Source: Gemmatimonadota bacterium
GTDB taxonomy: Bacteria; JAAXHH01
NCBI GenBank assembly: GCA_026713285.1
Contig: JAPOOT010000419.1
Location: 1 to 26,742 of the forward strand
Direction: 5' to 3'
DNA length: 26,742 nucleotides
The position numbers and the translations under genes were made by a program. Under the pieces are notes generated by a model. The model was not told the DNA's origin. It was given only the letters and a program-made list of their open reading frames with translations, and did not search any database. Position 1 is the stretch's first letter, and each line of letters begins with the position of its first letter. Shown here piece by piece: positions 8,423 to 15,989 of the stretch.

Positions 8423-9160
8423 CTAGGTTTCGGAGGTGAGAGAAAGGGGATGGATTTCAGGATAACCCGCGTTTTCCGTGTGGTAGTCTTCGACGATACG
8501 GCCCCCGTCTAACCGGATGATCCGCTGCGATCTGCGCGCCAGATCGGGGTTGTGGGTCACCGTCACGAGGGTCGTTCCCGATTCTTCGTTCAAATCGAAT
8601 AGCAGGTCTTCCACCCGTGCGCTCGTCTCCGCGTCCAGGTTGCCCGTCGGCTCGTCCACGAAGAGCAGAGACGGCCGGTTGATGAACGCCCTGGCCAGGG
8701 CGATGCGCTGTTGTTCGCCGCCGGACAGTTGCACCGGATAGTGTGAGGAGCGATCGGACAGCGCCACGCGATCGAGCAGTTCCATGGCCCGGCCGTCTAC
8801 GCCCTTTTCGCCGCGCAGTTCCGCGGGAACCATGACGTTCTCGAGGGCCGTGAGCGTGGGAATGAGCTGGAAATTCTGGAAGACGAAGCCCACGCATCGA
8901 TTCCGCACGCGAGCCCTTTCGTCCTCGTCAAGGTCGTCCAGGACAATCCCGTTCAGCGATACCGAACCGGTCGTCGCCCGGTCCAGTCCGGCACAGAGTC
9001 CGAGCAACGTGGTCTTGCCGCTGCCCGATGGCCCGATGATCGCCAGGGACGCCCCCGGCATCAGCTCGAAATCGACATCGCGCAACACGTGCAGCGTCCC
9101 GCCGCCGCTCGCGTAGGTCTTGCACAGTCCACGGACTGCCAGAATGGGCTGTTCAGTCAT
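8423..9160 (-). CDS. ybbA: YbbA-like ABC transporter ATP-binding protein
   Basis: A 245-residue ATPase of the LolD/MacB/YbbA group. Walker A is GPSGSGKTT (43-51), the Q-loop Gln95 lies in FVFQNFQLIPTLTALENV, the signature LSGGEQQR starts at 145, and Walker B is LLFVDEP (165-171) with a following D-loop GNLDAET and switch His in VTHNPDLA. The ATG at 9160 is chosen because the domain starts right after it and a GAGGAG site lies about 12 bases upstream; the frame stays open much further upstream but only as an overlap with the phosphodiesterase gene. It overlaps that gene's stop by 4 bases (ATGA) and is followed 2 bases later by its permease, making a coupled ATPase/permease pair. Confidence 0.93.
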   Translation of the reverse strand: MTEQPILAVRGLCKTYASGGGTLHVLRDVDFELMPGASLAIIGPSGSGKTTLLGLCAGLDRATTGSVSLNGIVLDDLDEDERARVRNRCVGFVFQNFQLIPTLTALENVMVPAELRGEKGVDGRAMELLDRVALSDRSSHYPVQLSGGEQQRIALARAFINRPSLLFVDEPTGNLDAETSARVEDLLFDLNEESGTTLVTVTHNPDLARRSQRIIRLDGGRIVEDYHTENAGYPEIHPLSLTSET

Positions 9161-10101
9161 GATCCGGGCGGCTCCTCGCTGGTCCGGTCCCCTTCTGGCT
9201 GCCCGGGACCTCTTCCCAGCAGGCTCAGGAGACGGTCCGGATAATCCGTGATGATACCATCTACACCGTGTTCGATTAGGCGTTTCATGTCTGCTTCCTC
9301 GTTGATGGTCCACACGTACACGTCCACATTGTGCCGGTGAGCGCCCGAAACGAACCGTTCGTTCACCATGGTCAGATCCCGGAAGCTCGGCGGCACCTGC
9401 ATCGTTTCTCCCTCGGGCACAAAGGCAAACCCGAGACGGGCGGTATTCAGCACCCAGAACAGGAGCACTTCTCCGGCCGTGGACGACGTGGCGATTCCCG
9501 GGTTGTTGTCCCGTATGTATTTGACACTCTCGCCCTGAAACGACGCGATGACCTTGCGTTCCGGATTCGAACTCGCTCCGATGACATGCGAGAAGCGTTC
9601 CCTTGCGGCGTTGGATACGGCCTTCAGTTCGATGATCATTCTTGCATCTGTGAGCGTGGAAAGCGCTTCTGCGAGCGAAGGCACTTTCAATCCCATGCCC
9701 CGGTAGGGAAAGCTCGCGCCGTCGTCCGGCGTCCAGTGGTATCCCGCGTCGAGTTCCTGCAATGCCGCCCAGGTCATCCCGTCGACGCGGCCCGATCCGT
9801 CGGTCGTGCGGTCCACCGTGGCATCGTGTATGACGACCAGTTTGCCGTCGCTGGTGGCATGCACGTCGAATTCCAGGGCGTCCGCACCGGATTCAATGGC
9901 GTTTCTGAAGGCGTACAGGGTGTTTTCAGGCCACTGTGCGGCGCCTCCACGGTGCGCGATCACCAGGGGACGGTCCGTCTGTGTGAATGAATGCTCGGGC
10001 ATGGGACGATTTGTCACCGCGGCGTATGACAGGATCACGACGAGAATGGCCGCAACAGCGACCGACAGCCGAACGAACCACTTCCAGATGAATCTGATCA
10101 T
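9157..10101 (-). CDS. Membrane-anchored glycerophosphodiester phosphodiesterase
   Basis: A 314-residue GDPD-family protein. An N-terminal hydrophobic helix (about residues 12-29) suggests an inner-membrane anchor or signal. The catalytic core shows VIAHRGG, PENTLYAF, ALEFDVHATSDGKLVVIHD and VDRTTDGSGRV, which supply the His, Glu, Asp and second His of the family. The C-terminal barrel strands are DVYVWTINEE and DGIITDYPD. These enzymes hydrolyse glycerophosphodiesters released by phospholipid deacylation to glycerol-3-phosphate and an alcohol. It begins 19 bases after the bacterioferritin-like stop and overlaps ybbA by 4 bases. The pairing with an envelope transporter and a lysophospholipase-like esterase suggests a shared role in membrane lipid turnover, which is inference. 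Confidence 0.92.
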   Translation of the reverse strand: MIRFIWKWFVRLSVAVAAILVVILSYAAVTNRPMPEHSFTQTDRPLVIAHRGGAAQWPENTLYAFRNAIESGADALEFDVHATSDGKLVVIHDATVDRTTDGSGRVDGMTWAALQELDAGYHWTPDDGASFPYRGMGLKVPSLAEALSTLTDARMIIELKAVSNAARERFSHVIGASSNPERKVIASFQGESVKYIRDNNPGIATSSTAGEVLLFWVLNTARLGFAFVPEGETMQVPPSFRDLTMVNERFVSGAHRHNVDVYVWTINEEADMKRLIEHGVDGIITDYPDRLLSLLGRGPGQPEGDRTSEEPPGS

Positions 10102-10120
10102 TTACAAGCCGCGGTTGGGG

Positions 10121-10546
10121 TTACAAGGGCCAGTCTCGCAATATGCGCTCAACCTCTTCGGCGTGGCTGCTCTCGTCGCGAATCATGTCTTCCAGCTGGA
10201 CCATGAGTCCGTAATCTCCGTACGCTTCCGCCTCTGCACGCCGCTGAACGTACCGCTTGACGATCGTGAGTTCGTCTTCGAGCATCGTCTCCAGGTTGGC
10301 CCGGTTCGAGTCGCTGACCTTGATAGGCCGGGGTACGGTCGTGGGTTCGCCGCCCAGCACCACGATCTTATTGGCGAGATACTGCGCGTGAAGCTGTTCG
10401 TCCGGCACCTCGTCGAGGAAAAACTTCGACAGTTCGGGACGGTAGGGACCGCTGGCCTTGGCCGCGTAAATGGTAAATTGTATGATTGCGCCCAGCTCGG
10501 CCGCCAGGTCTCCGTTCAAATTGTCAATCAGGGTCTGCTTGTCCAT
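10121..10546 (-). CDS. Bacterioferritin-like diiron ferritin-family protein, lacking the haem methionine
   Basis: A 141-residue four-helix ferritin-like protein. The six diiron ligands of bacterioferritin appear in order with nearly the same spacing: Glu17, Glu50, His53, Glu92, Glu125 and His128 (EQLH and ESSH). The residue matching the haem-ligating Met52 of E. coli bacterioferritin is Gln51 here, and the short C-terminal fifth helix is absent, since the protein ends shortly after IRDWPL. It may oxidise or store iron, or act as a smaller non-cage diiron protein; cage assembly cannot be judged. The start has a strong AAGGAGAAG site, and a promoter candidate lies at 10614-10643. It heads the operon with the phosphodiesterase and ybbA/ybbP. 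Confidence 0.85.
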   Translation of the reverse strand: MDKQTLIDNLNGDLAAELGAIIQFTIYAAKASGPYRPELSKFFLDEVPDEQLHAQYLANKIVVLGGEPTTVPRPIKVSDSNRANLETMLEDELTIVKRYVQRRAEAEAYGDYGLMVQLEDMIRDESSHAEEVERILRDWPL

Positions 10547-10613
10547 GGTGCTTCTCCTTGATCTATCGATGTTTCTTTGACAAACGACGGCGGCCTATCC
10601 TTCGCCCGTTTTC

Positions 10614-10643
10614 ATGATACGTTATCCGTCGAACATAAACCAA
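10614..10643 (-). promoter_or_regulatory. Candidate promoter for the bacterioferritin-like operon
   Basis: On the minus strand TTGGTT (10643-10638) is followed after 18 bases by TATCAT (10619-10614), a five-of-six match at -10. Transcription would start near 10607, leaving a leader of about 60 bases with an AAGGAG ribosome site. No Fur-like operator is evident. Confidence 0.45.
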
Positions 10644-10657
10644 GCGATAGTTCGCGC

Positions 10658-10676
10658 CCTGTCTTGAGGCAGGTGG
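10658..10676. other. Short hairpin downstream of the zinc dehydrogenase gene
   Basis: CCTGTC and GGCAGG flank a four-base TTGA loop, giving a six-pair stem with one G-U pair. It lies about 25-40 bases past the dehydrogenase stop but has no T-tract on either strand, so it is at best a weak or factor-dependent stop signal. Confidence 0.25.
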
Positions 10677-10700
10677 AACAGTAAAGACCCTATGCCGGGA

Positions 10701-11720
10701 TCAAGCCATTTCGAGCACGGCCTTGACCACGCCGTTGTCGGGGTCGAGCCACGTGGGGAAGTCCGCCAGCATGCGTTCCGGACCGGCCGTATGGGTAATC
10801 CAGGGCGAAGTGTCGACCCGGCCGGACTCGATATGGCCGATGACCCGCTGCAGGTCTGACGCGCGGGCGTTCCGGCTGCTGAGCAGGGTCATCTCCCGCC
10901 GGTGAAAACCGGGTCCGTCGAACGTGATCTCCGAACCGGTGATTCCTACGTAGACCAGACGTCCGCCGTTGGATACGTACTCGTGGGCCCGCATCATGGA
11001 CCCGGCGTGTCCGGTGGCGTCGAAGACGGCCGTGGGCAGTTCGCCGCCCAGCAACCGGTACAGCTTCGACTCCACGTCGGCGGTGCTGGAAATCACCTCG
11101 AAGAGGTCGTAACGCCGCTTGCAGAATTCGATGCGCCGCGGGCTGATCTCAAGCAGGATCACCCGCGCCCCGGCCAGCAGCGCGAACGTCAGTACGGATA
11201 GGCCGATGGGCCCGGCGCCGATGAGCAGGACGGTTTCGCCTTCCTCGATCGCGGCCCGGTCCACGGCGTGGGCGCCGATGCTCAGCGTCTCCACCAGGGC
11301 CAGCTGTTCCAGGGACAGGACATCCGATCGCAGCAGCTTCGCGGCGGGGAGTGTCAGGACGTCCCGCATGCCGCCGTCCACGTGGACGCCCAGGACGTCC
11401 AGATTCGAACAGCAGTTCGTCTTGCCCATGCGGCACGGCACGCAATCTCCACAATCCATGTAAGGTACGACGGCGCAGTGGTCGCCGGGACGGACCAGAG
11501 ACGCGTCCGGACCCGTCGCGAGGATCTCCACGCCCAGTTCGTGCCCCAGGATGCGGGGATAGTCGAAGAAGGGTTGCGTTCCCTCGAAGGCATGGAGGTC
11601 CGTCCCGCAGATCCCGACCCGCCTGATGCGCACCAGGGCTTCGCCGCGACCCGGAGGCGTGGGCTCGGGGGTATGCTCAAGGACAAAACGGCCGGGTTCT
11701 TCGAGTACGATGGTCGGCAT
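10701..11720 (-). CDS. L-galactonate/L-gulonate 5-dehydrogenase-like zinc alcohol dehydrogenase
   Basis: A 339-residue medium-chain dehydrogenase. The catalytic zinc site is Cys38 (GICGTD) with His60-Glu61 (GHE); the structural zinc site is Cys90, Cys93, Cys96 and Cys104. The NAD-binding motif is GAGPIG. Stretches such as HAFEGTQPFFDYPRILGHE and GKTNCC followed by VLGVHVDGG closely resemble E. coli LgoD (YjjN), which oxidises L-galactonate to D-tagaturonate. RspB-like and L-gulonate dehydrogenases are near relatives, so the exact substrate is open. It starts 18 bases after the tagaturonate reductase-like stop; the two reactions would be consecutive. The ribosome site is weak, consistent with coupling to the gene upstream. 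Confidence 0.87.
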   Translation of the reverse strand: MPTIVLEEPGRFVLEHTPEPTPPGRGEALVRIRRVGICGTDLHAFEGTQPFFDYPRILGHELGVEILATGPDASLVRPGDHCAVVPYMDCGDCVPCRMGKTNCCSNLDVLGVHVDGGMRDVLTLPAAKLLRSDVLSLEQLALVETLSIGAHAVDRAAIEEGETVLLIGAGPIGLSVLTFALLAGARVILLEISPRRIEFCKRRYDLFEVISSTADVESKLYRLLGGELPTAVFDATGHAGSMMRAHEYVSNGGRLVYVGITGSEITFDGPGFHRREMTLLSSRNARASDLQRVIGHIESGRVDTSPWITHTAGPERMLADFPTWLDPDNGVVKAVLEMA

Positions 11721-11738
11721 GTGGTCAGGACTCGCTTT

Positions 11739-12848
11739 TCAGGTGAGCAGGGCGGAGAGCAGCGGCGGTTTGCGCTGGAACTTGTCGACGTATGCTTCGA
11801 AGGTCGGCAATAGCCGCAGTTTCACCTTGGTTTCATGGTCTGTGGCGATTGATTCGAGCCGGTGGTCGAGGAATGGGTTTCGGAACCGTTCGATGCAGTC
11901 TTCCGCGAAAGTGCGGGCGTCTTCCACCTCGTCCGGCAGCGACGGCACGATTTCCTCGAGCATCAGTTCCCGCAGCCAGGGTCCCGTCTCCACGTGATCC
12001 ACCGCCTCCCGGACGGTCCAGATGCCCAGCGGCATGGCCCGGCACACCAGCGCCGTGTGGGCGCCGTTGAGCACCCTCATCTTGCGCAGCGCGTACGGAC
12101 GGACGTCACGCGTCCGCACCAGTGCCGGATGCTCGATGAACGGGGCGGCGTCCGGCCGGTCCTCCAGGGCCCAGAACGCGAAGGGTTCGGTCAGCGCCAG
12201 AAGCCCGTCGCCGTGGGGATTGGGAAAATCCGCGGGCGGTTCGACTGTGATCCGGTCCACGAGCGTATGCAGCCAGACCACACGCCCATCCATCCAGTCC
12301 AGGAAACCGTCCCCGAGCTTCCATACGCGTCCCAGCGTCCGGACAAGCCGGCGCAGGACCCCGGCGTTTTCGTCGATCAGTTCGCAGGGGATGACGGTCA
12401 CCGGCGCGCCGCCGTTTTCGTAGCGTTCCTTGAGGACCCGCAGCAACTTGCCAGGGAAGGAATCCGGCGGCGAACCGTCCGGCCGTTCCGATTCCGGTAC
12501 GTCGTATCCTGTCTCCGAAGCGTTGGAGAGGATATACTCGGTGGAAGGATCGCGTCCCACGGCCAACACGGCTTCCCAGTCGTCCCTGGCGCTCAGAGCC
12601 CTCGAGACGCTGCCCACCTCGATGGTTTCATCAATCCGCCTGTCGTCGCGGATACCTCTGACGCGGATGTGGTAACGGCCGTCCTGTTCATTGAATAACC
12701 TGGAACGACCGCTTCCCGTGGACTGGACCACGACTACCCGGCCGATGGACTGGCCGCACTGCCTGGCCTCGTGGATGAAGAGGTCGGCGAAAGCGCGGAG
12801 GAACCGGCCGCTTCCGAACTGGAGTACCGATTCAGCCGGCGCCATCAT
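11739..12848 (-). CDS. uxaB: Tagaturonate reductase-like mannitol dehydrogenase family protein, short C terminus
   Basis: A 369-residue protein of the polyol-specific long-chain dehydrogenase family. It aligns by eye to E. coli UxaB (altronate oxidoreductase, 483 residues): QFGSGRFLRAF near the N terminus, VIPCELIDENAGVLR, TLVDRI, and the catalytic segment KMRVLNGAHTAL that keeps the Lys, Asn and His of the family. UxaB interconverts D-tagaturonate and D-altronate with NADH. The protein stops about 90-100 residues before the UxaB end; the missing part is C-terminal helices, and no other frame downstream restores it because the zinc dehydrogenase gene begins 18 bases on. It starts inside the mazG tail (17-base overlap) at either of two adjacent ATGs, with GAAGGGAA upstream. 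Confidence 0.8.
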   Translation of the reverse strand: MMAPAESVLQFGSGRFLRAFADLFIHEARQCGQSIGRVVVVQSTGSGRSRLFNEQDGRYHIRVRGIRDDRRIDETIEVGSVSRALSARDDWEAVLAVGRDPSTEYILSNASETGYDVPESERPDGSPPDSFPGKLLRVLKERYENGGAPVTVIPCELIDENAGVLRRLVRTLGRVWKLGDGFLDWMDGRVVWLHTLVDRITVEPPADFPNPHGDGLLALTEPFAFWALEDRPDAAPFIEHPALVRTRDVRPYALRKMRVLNGAHTALVCRAMPLGIWTVREAVDHVETGPWLRELMLEEIVPSLPDEVEDARTFAEDCIERFRNPFLDHRLESIATDHETKVKLRLLPTFEAYVDKFQRKPPLLSALLT

Positions 12849-13629
12849 CCGATTCCCTTCGCTTGGCCTCGTCCCACAACGCGTCCAGTTCCCCGAAGGT
12901 GGCCCGTTCCAGGCTGTCTCCCTTGAGTTCGAGGGCGGCTTCGATGTACCGGAAACGCCGGATGAACTTGTCGTTGCTCCTTCTAAGGGCGTCTTCCGGG
13001 GGCACGTTCAGGTGACGGGACAGGTTCACGAGGGAGAACAGCAGGTCTCCAATCTCCTCCTCGATTTTCGCTCTGTCCCCCTTTTCCAGGGCGCGTCGCA
13101 CCTCGTCGATTTCTTCGCCGACCTTGTCAAGCACCTCCTTCACGTCGTCCCAGTCGAAGTTGACCCGGGCGACCTTTTCCTGGATGCGGTAGGCTCGGAG
13201 CAGGGCCGGCATGCCCGCCGGAAGTCCGTCGAGCACCGACTTCCGGTCTTGGCTCCCTTTCTCTTCCCGCTTGATCTTCTCCCAGTTGGTCAGTACCTCG
13301 TCAGCCGTGTCGGCCCGCGTGTCTCCGAAAACGTGGGGATGGCGGCGCACGAGCTTTTCGTTGATTGCCCGGGCCACGTCGTGGACGTCGAACCGCCGCT
13401 CCTCGGCGGCGATTTGCGCATGGAATACGACCTGGAGGAGCAGGTCGCCCAGTTCGTCCCGGAAGTCGCCGTCGCCGCCGTTGTCCAGCGCATCCAGCAC
13501 CTCGTAGGCTTCCTCGATCAGGTACGGCCGCAGGGTCTGGTGGGTCTGTTCCCTGTCCCAGGGACATCCCCCGTCCGACCTGAGTTTCGCCATGATTTCC
13601 ACGAGTTCTTCGAATGGGGTCGGTTGCAT
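12832..13629 (-). CDS. mazG: Nucleoside triphosphate pyrophosphohydrolase MazG
   Basis: A 265-residue two-domain MazG, essentially the length of the E. coli enzyme (263). Each half carries the EExxE and ExxD magnesium-binding pattern: LIEEAYEVLDAL with ELGDLLLQVVFHAQIA in the first domain, and GEEIDEVRRAL with EEIGDLLFSLVNLSRHL in the second. CPWDREQTHQTLRPY and RRHPHVFGDT are also characteristic. MazG hydrolyses NTPs and dNTPs to monophosphates, clearing aberrant nucleotides and, in E. coli, modulating ppGpp. The ATG at 13629 (MQPTPFEELVEIM) is chosen on family length; in-frame ATGs at 13638 and 13656 and a longer frame to 13707 through the repeat are possible, and none has a strong ribosome site. 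It heads the operon with the two hexuronate-type dehydrogenases. Confidence 0.93.
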   Translation of the reverse strand: MQPTPFEELVEIMAKLRSDGGCPWDREQTHQTLRPYLIEEAYEVLDALDNGGDGDFRDELGDLLLQVVFHAQIAAEERRFDVHDVARAINEKLVRRHPHVFGDTRADTADEVLTNWEKIKREEKGSQDRKSVLDGLPAGMPALLRAYRIQEKVARVNFDWDDVKEVLDKVGEEIDEVRRALEKGDRAKIEEEIGDLLFSLVNLSRHLNVPPEDALRRSNDKFIRRFRYIEAALELKGDSLERATFGELDALWDEAKRRESDDGAG

Positions 13630-13651
13630 TCCAGGCATCCATTGATTGCGC

Positions 13652-13711
13652 GACATCGGAGCTTGCGCGGCATCGGAGTTTGTCCGACATCGGAGCTTGC
13701 GCGGCATCGGA
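13652..13711. repeat. 26-bp perfect direct repeat with 34-bp period upstream of mazG
   Basis: Identical 26-base copies lie at 13652-13677 and 13686-13711. Within them the seven-base core CATCGGA or its prefix occurs four times, so this is a nested short-period repeat. It lies immediately upstream of, or overlapping, the mazG N terminus depending on the start used. Confidence 0.85.
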
Positions 13712-13914
13712 TCCCTTTCCGCTCCGGTGGTTCCGGCGGCAGATTCGCGCTTCGGCGGAAGGTTCGATCACCGGCGGCCGGTTCTCGTTCCGGCGGCGGG
13801 TTAATCTACAATAAACGGTCCTGTTCGGCAAGCGAGGTCTGATACCTATGCGGAACAATGCGGAAAGGCCGTATCTCCGGTTACTTCCGCCCCGTGTCCA
13901 CACCAAGAAAACTA
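13712..13914. other. Divergent intergenic region between mazG and the HNH/scpAB operon
   Basis: No gene is recognised here. The mazG-proximal part (13720-13800) is a GC-rich stretch of imperfect TTCCGGCGGC-like repeats. The part from 13803 to 13831 holds a candidate mazG promoter. At 13854-13869 the eight bases ATGCGGAA occur twice in tandem, ten bases apart. The candidate promoter for the plus-strand operon starts at 13915. Confidence 0.5.
13803..13831 (-). promoter_or_regulatory. Candidate promoter for the mazG operon
   Basis: On the minus strand TTGCCG (13831-13826) is followed after 17 bases by TAGATT (13808-13803). Transcription would begin near 13796, giving a leader of about 165 bases that contains the direct repeat at 13652-13711. 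Confidence 0.4.
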
Positions 13915-13943
13915 TTGACGTAAGCCCTTGAAAAACCTACATT
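13915..13943 (+). promoter_or_regulatory. Candidate promoter for the HNH-scpA-scpB-rluB operon
   Basis: TTGACG at 13915-13920 is followed after exactly 17 bases by TACATT at 13938-13943. Transcription would begin near 13950, about 80 bases before the HNH gene start. Confidence 0.55.
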
Positions 13944-14030
13944 GTCTAGGTTTAACGGGAATCGATCCCGTAACCGTTTCAGGATCACAGCGCAAGGGAG
14001 GAACAAGGGGTCCGGAAAGGCGTGCAAGGC

Positions 14031-14570
14031 ATGGTAAGCGAGCATGTCCTCGTTCTGAACCAGAACTACGAGCCCTTGAGTGTTTGCACGGCAAGGCGGG
14101 CGGTAATCCTCGTGTTTCTGCGCAAGGCGGAGATCATTGACAAATACGCGGAACCGGTGCGGGGCGTGTACACGATGTTCGACCGGCCCAGTATCGTCCG
14201 GCTGGTGAACTTCGTACGCATTCCCAGCAAGGGTATCATGCTGTCCCGCAAGAACATCCTCAAGCGGGACGGCCACCAGTGCCAGTATTGCAGCACAACG
14301 CGGGGCCCACTGACCGTGGATCATGTCCTGCCCAGGTACCTGGGAGGATCGGACAGCTGGGAGAACATGGTCTGCGCCTGCCAGCGGTGCAACAATAAAA
14401 AAGGGGACAGGCTCCCCGAAGAAGCGAACATGGAGCTCAGACGCAAGCCCAAGGCGCCCAGCAGGATTCATTTTATCCGGGATTTCATAGGAATTCACCA
14501 TCAGTCCTGGCGCCCCTACCTGTTTCTCAAGAACGACCGGCCGGAAGAAATGCTATGGCCTACCAGGTAA
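14031..14570 (+). CDS. HNH endonuclease
   Basis: A 179-residue HNH nuclease-family protein. The N-terminal part reads VLVLNQNYEPLSVCTARRAV, a region common to a widespread stand-alone HNH family. The nuclease core (about residues 75-130) has two CxxC pairs (CQYC and CQRC) that should bind a structural zinc, and the HNH residues in VDHVLPRYLGG and CNNKK. Such proteins may cut DNA as metal-dependent nucleases; the cellular role of this family is not established. The ATG at 14031 follows GGAAAGG by ten bases; a GTG at 14022 is an alternative. Its last 16 bases overlap scpA, so it appears translationally coupled to the chromosome-condensation genes and not part of a restriction system or intron. 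Confidence 0.85.
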   Translation: MVSEHVLVLNQNYEPLSVCTARRAVILVFLRKAEIIDKYAEPVRGVYTMFDRPSIVRLVNFVRIPSKGIMLSRKNILKRDGHQCQYCSTTRGPLTVDHVLPRYLGGSDSWENMVCACQRCNNKKGDRLPEEANMELRRKPKAPSRIHFIRDFIGIHHQSWRPYLFLKNDRPEEMLWPTR

Positions 14571-15301
14571 GGCTCGAACACTTCGAAGGGCCGCTGGACC
14601 TGTTGCTGTACCTGATCAGGGAACACGAGGTGGATATCTACGACATCCCCATCTCGCTGGTCACGCAGCAGTACCTTCAGTACCTCGAGCTGCTCAAATT
14701 ACTCGATCTCGAAGTGGGCAGCGAGTACCTGCTCATGGCGGCGACGCTGTTGCGCATCAAGTCTAAGATGCTCCTGCCCCGCAGGTCCGAAGAGGAGGAA
14801 GACGAGACCGTCGACCCCCGGGAAGAACTCGTGCAGCGTTTGCTGGAATACCGGCAGTTCAAGGAAGCGGCCGGTGTGCTAAACGAGCATCAGGACCGCA
14901 GTGCCGATGTGTTCTACCATCCGCCGGCGGAGAACGTGGACGAAGACCTGAACGGAGTGGAAACGCTCGATACCCGTCTGGTCGGCAACCTGAATCTCTG
15001 GGACCTGCTCCAGGCTTTCAGATTCACGCTCGACCGTGCAAGAGACGATTTCGACCGCACAGTGGAGCGGGAGACCTTATCGATCGAGGACCGAATGGAC
15101 GACATCCTGGATAATCTGAAGAAACAGAAGAACCTCTTTTTCAGCTCGCTGTTCCAGGAAGACCTCTCCCGCTCCTTTCTGATCGTTACATTCCTGGCCC
15201 TGCTGGAACTGATCCGGCAGAACAGGGTGGTCTTCGAGCAGACCGATACGCTTGGAGAGATCTGGCTGACCCTGTCCGATTCGGTTAATCCATCGACGTG
15301 A
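14555..15301 (+). CDS. scpA: Segregation and condensation protein A (kleisin)
   Basis: A 248-residue ScpA, of usual length. The N terminus shows YQVRLEHFEGPLDLLLYLI followed by the helical EHEVDIYDIPI segment, the Smc-binding N-terminal domain. It continues with EYLLMAATLLRIKSKMLLP, an acidic linker, and a C-terminal winged-helix part (VTFLALLELIRQNRV). ScpA bridges the Smc ATPase heads and binds ScpB to form the bacterial condensin. It starts within the HNH gene and is followed 13 bases later by scpB. Smc itself is not in the window. Confidence 0.96.
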   Translation: MAYQVRLEHFEGPLDLLLYLIREHEVDIYDIPISLVTQQYLQYLELLKLLDLEVGSEYLLMAATLLRIKSKMLLPRRSEEEEDETVDPREELVQRLLEYRQFKEAAGVLNEHQDRSADVFYHPPAENVDEDLNGVETLDTRLVGNLNLWDLLQAFRFTLDRARDDFDRTVERETLSIEDRMDDILDNLKKQKNLFFSSLFQEDLSRSFLIVTFLALLELIRQNRVVFEQTDTLGEIWLTLSDSVNPST

Positions 15302-15314
15302 GGAAACAGTCGGG

Positions 15315-15989
15315 ATGCAGAAGAAACTGATCATGGACCAGGCACAGCTCGACGAATACCGCGCGATCACGGAAGCCGTGCTTTTCGCGAGTGACGCGCC
15401 GCTTGGCCTGAATGAACTCAGCCGCATCATGGACGATGTGGGCGAGGAACTGATCGGAGATTGCATCGAAGCCCTGAACGAGCGGTATGCGCAGGGCGGC
15501 CACGGTTTCGAAATCCGGCTCGTGGCCAACGGTTACCAGTTCAGCAGCAAGGTGGCTTACGCGAAATGGATACGCCGGCTCTACCGGGGCAGGATTCCAT
15601 CCCGCCTGACGCAGGCGGCCCTGGAATGTCTGTCGATCGTCGCGTACAAGCAACCCATCAGCCGGTCCGAGGTGGAGGCGATTAGGGGTGTGAATGTCGA
15701 CGGCGTATTGCGTACGCTGCTGGACCGCAACCTCATTCGTATCGCTGGCCGTGGGGAAGGCGTCGGCCGGCCGATTCTCTATGCGACAACGAGTGATTTT
15801 CTAAGGTATTTCGGGCTGAACAAGCTTTCGGACCTGCCCAAGCTGGACGAATTGAACGAATTGTTGAAGGAACAGGATATCGTGCTGGACGAAGATGACG
15901 AAGAGCCCGACCCGTCGCTGTTCCCGGGACCTGGGCCAACTGCAGGCGAAACGGATGGGAAGATCGTATCCAGGGATGAGACTGAATAG
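15315..15989 (+). CDS. scpB: Segregation and condensation protein B
   Basis: A 224-residue ScpB made of two winged-helix domains. Characteristic segments are ITEAVLFASDAPLGLNEL, the GFEIRLVANGYQF strand region, LTQAALECLSIVAYKQPISRSEVEAIRGVNVDGVL, and ATTSDFLRYFGL. The C-terminal tail is acidic and proline-rich. ScpB dimers bind ScpA and load or stabilise the Smc complex on the nucleoid. A GAGGAAA ribosome site precedes the ATG. The last 14 bases overlap rluB, so scpA-scpB-rluB forms the same compact unit seen in many bacteria. Confidence 0.96.
   Translation: MQKKLIMDQAQLDEYRAITEAVLFASDAPLGLNELSRIMDDVGEELIGDCIEALNERYAQGGHGFEIRLVANGYQFSSKVAYAKWIRRLYRGRIPSRLTQAALECLSIVAYKQPISRSEVEAIRGVNVDGVLRTLLDRNLIRIAGRGEGVGRPILYATTSDFLRYFGLNKLSDLPKLDELNELLKEQDIVLDEDDEEPDPSLFPGPGPTAGETDGKIVSRDETE

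Noticed and set aside
13652..13711. Possible CRISPR array upstream of mazG
   Set aside because: Only two copies with an 8-base gap that is itself related to the repeat; no cas genes.
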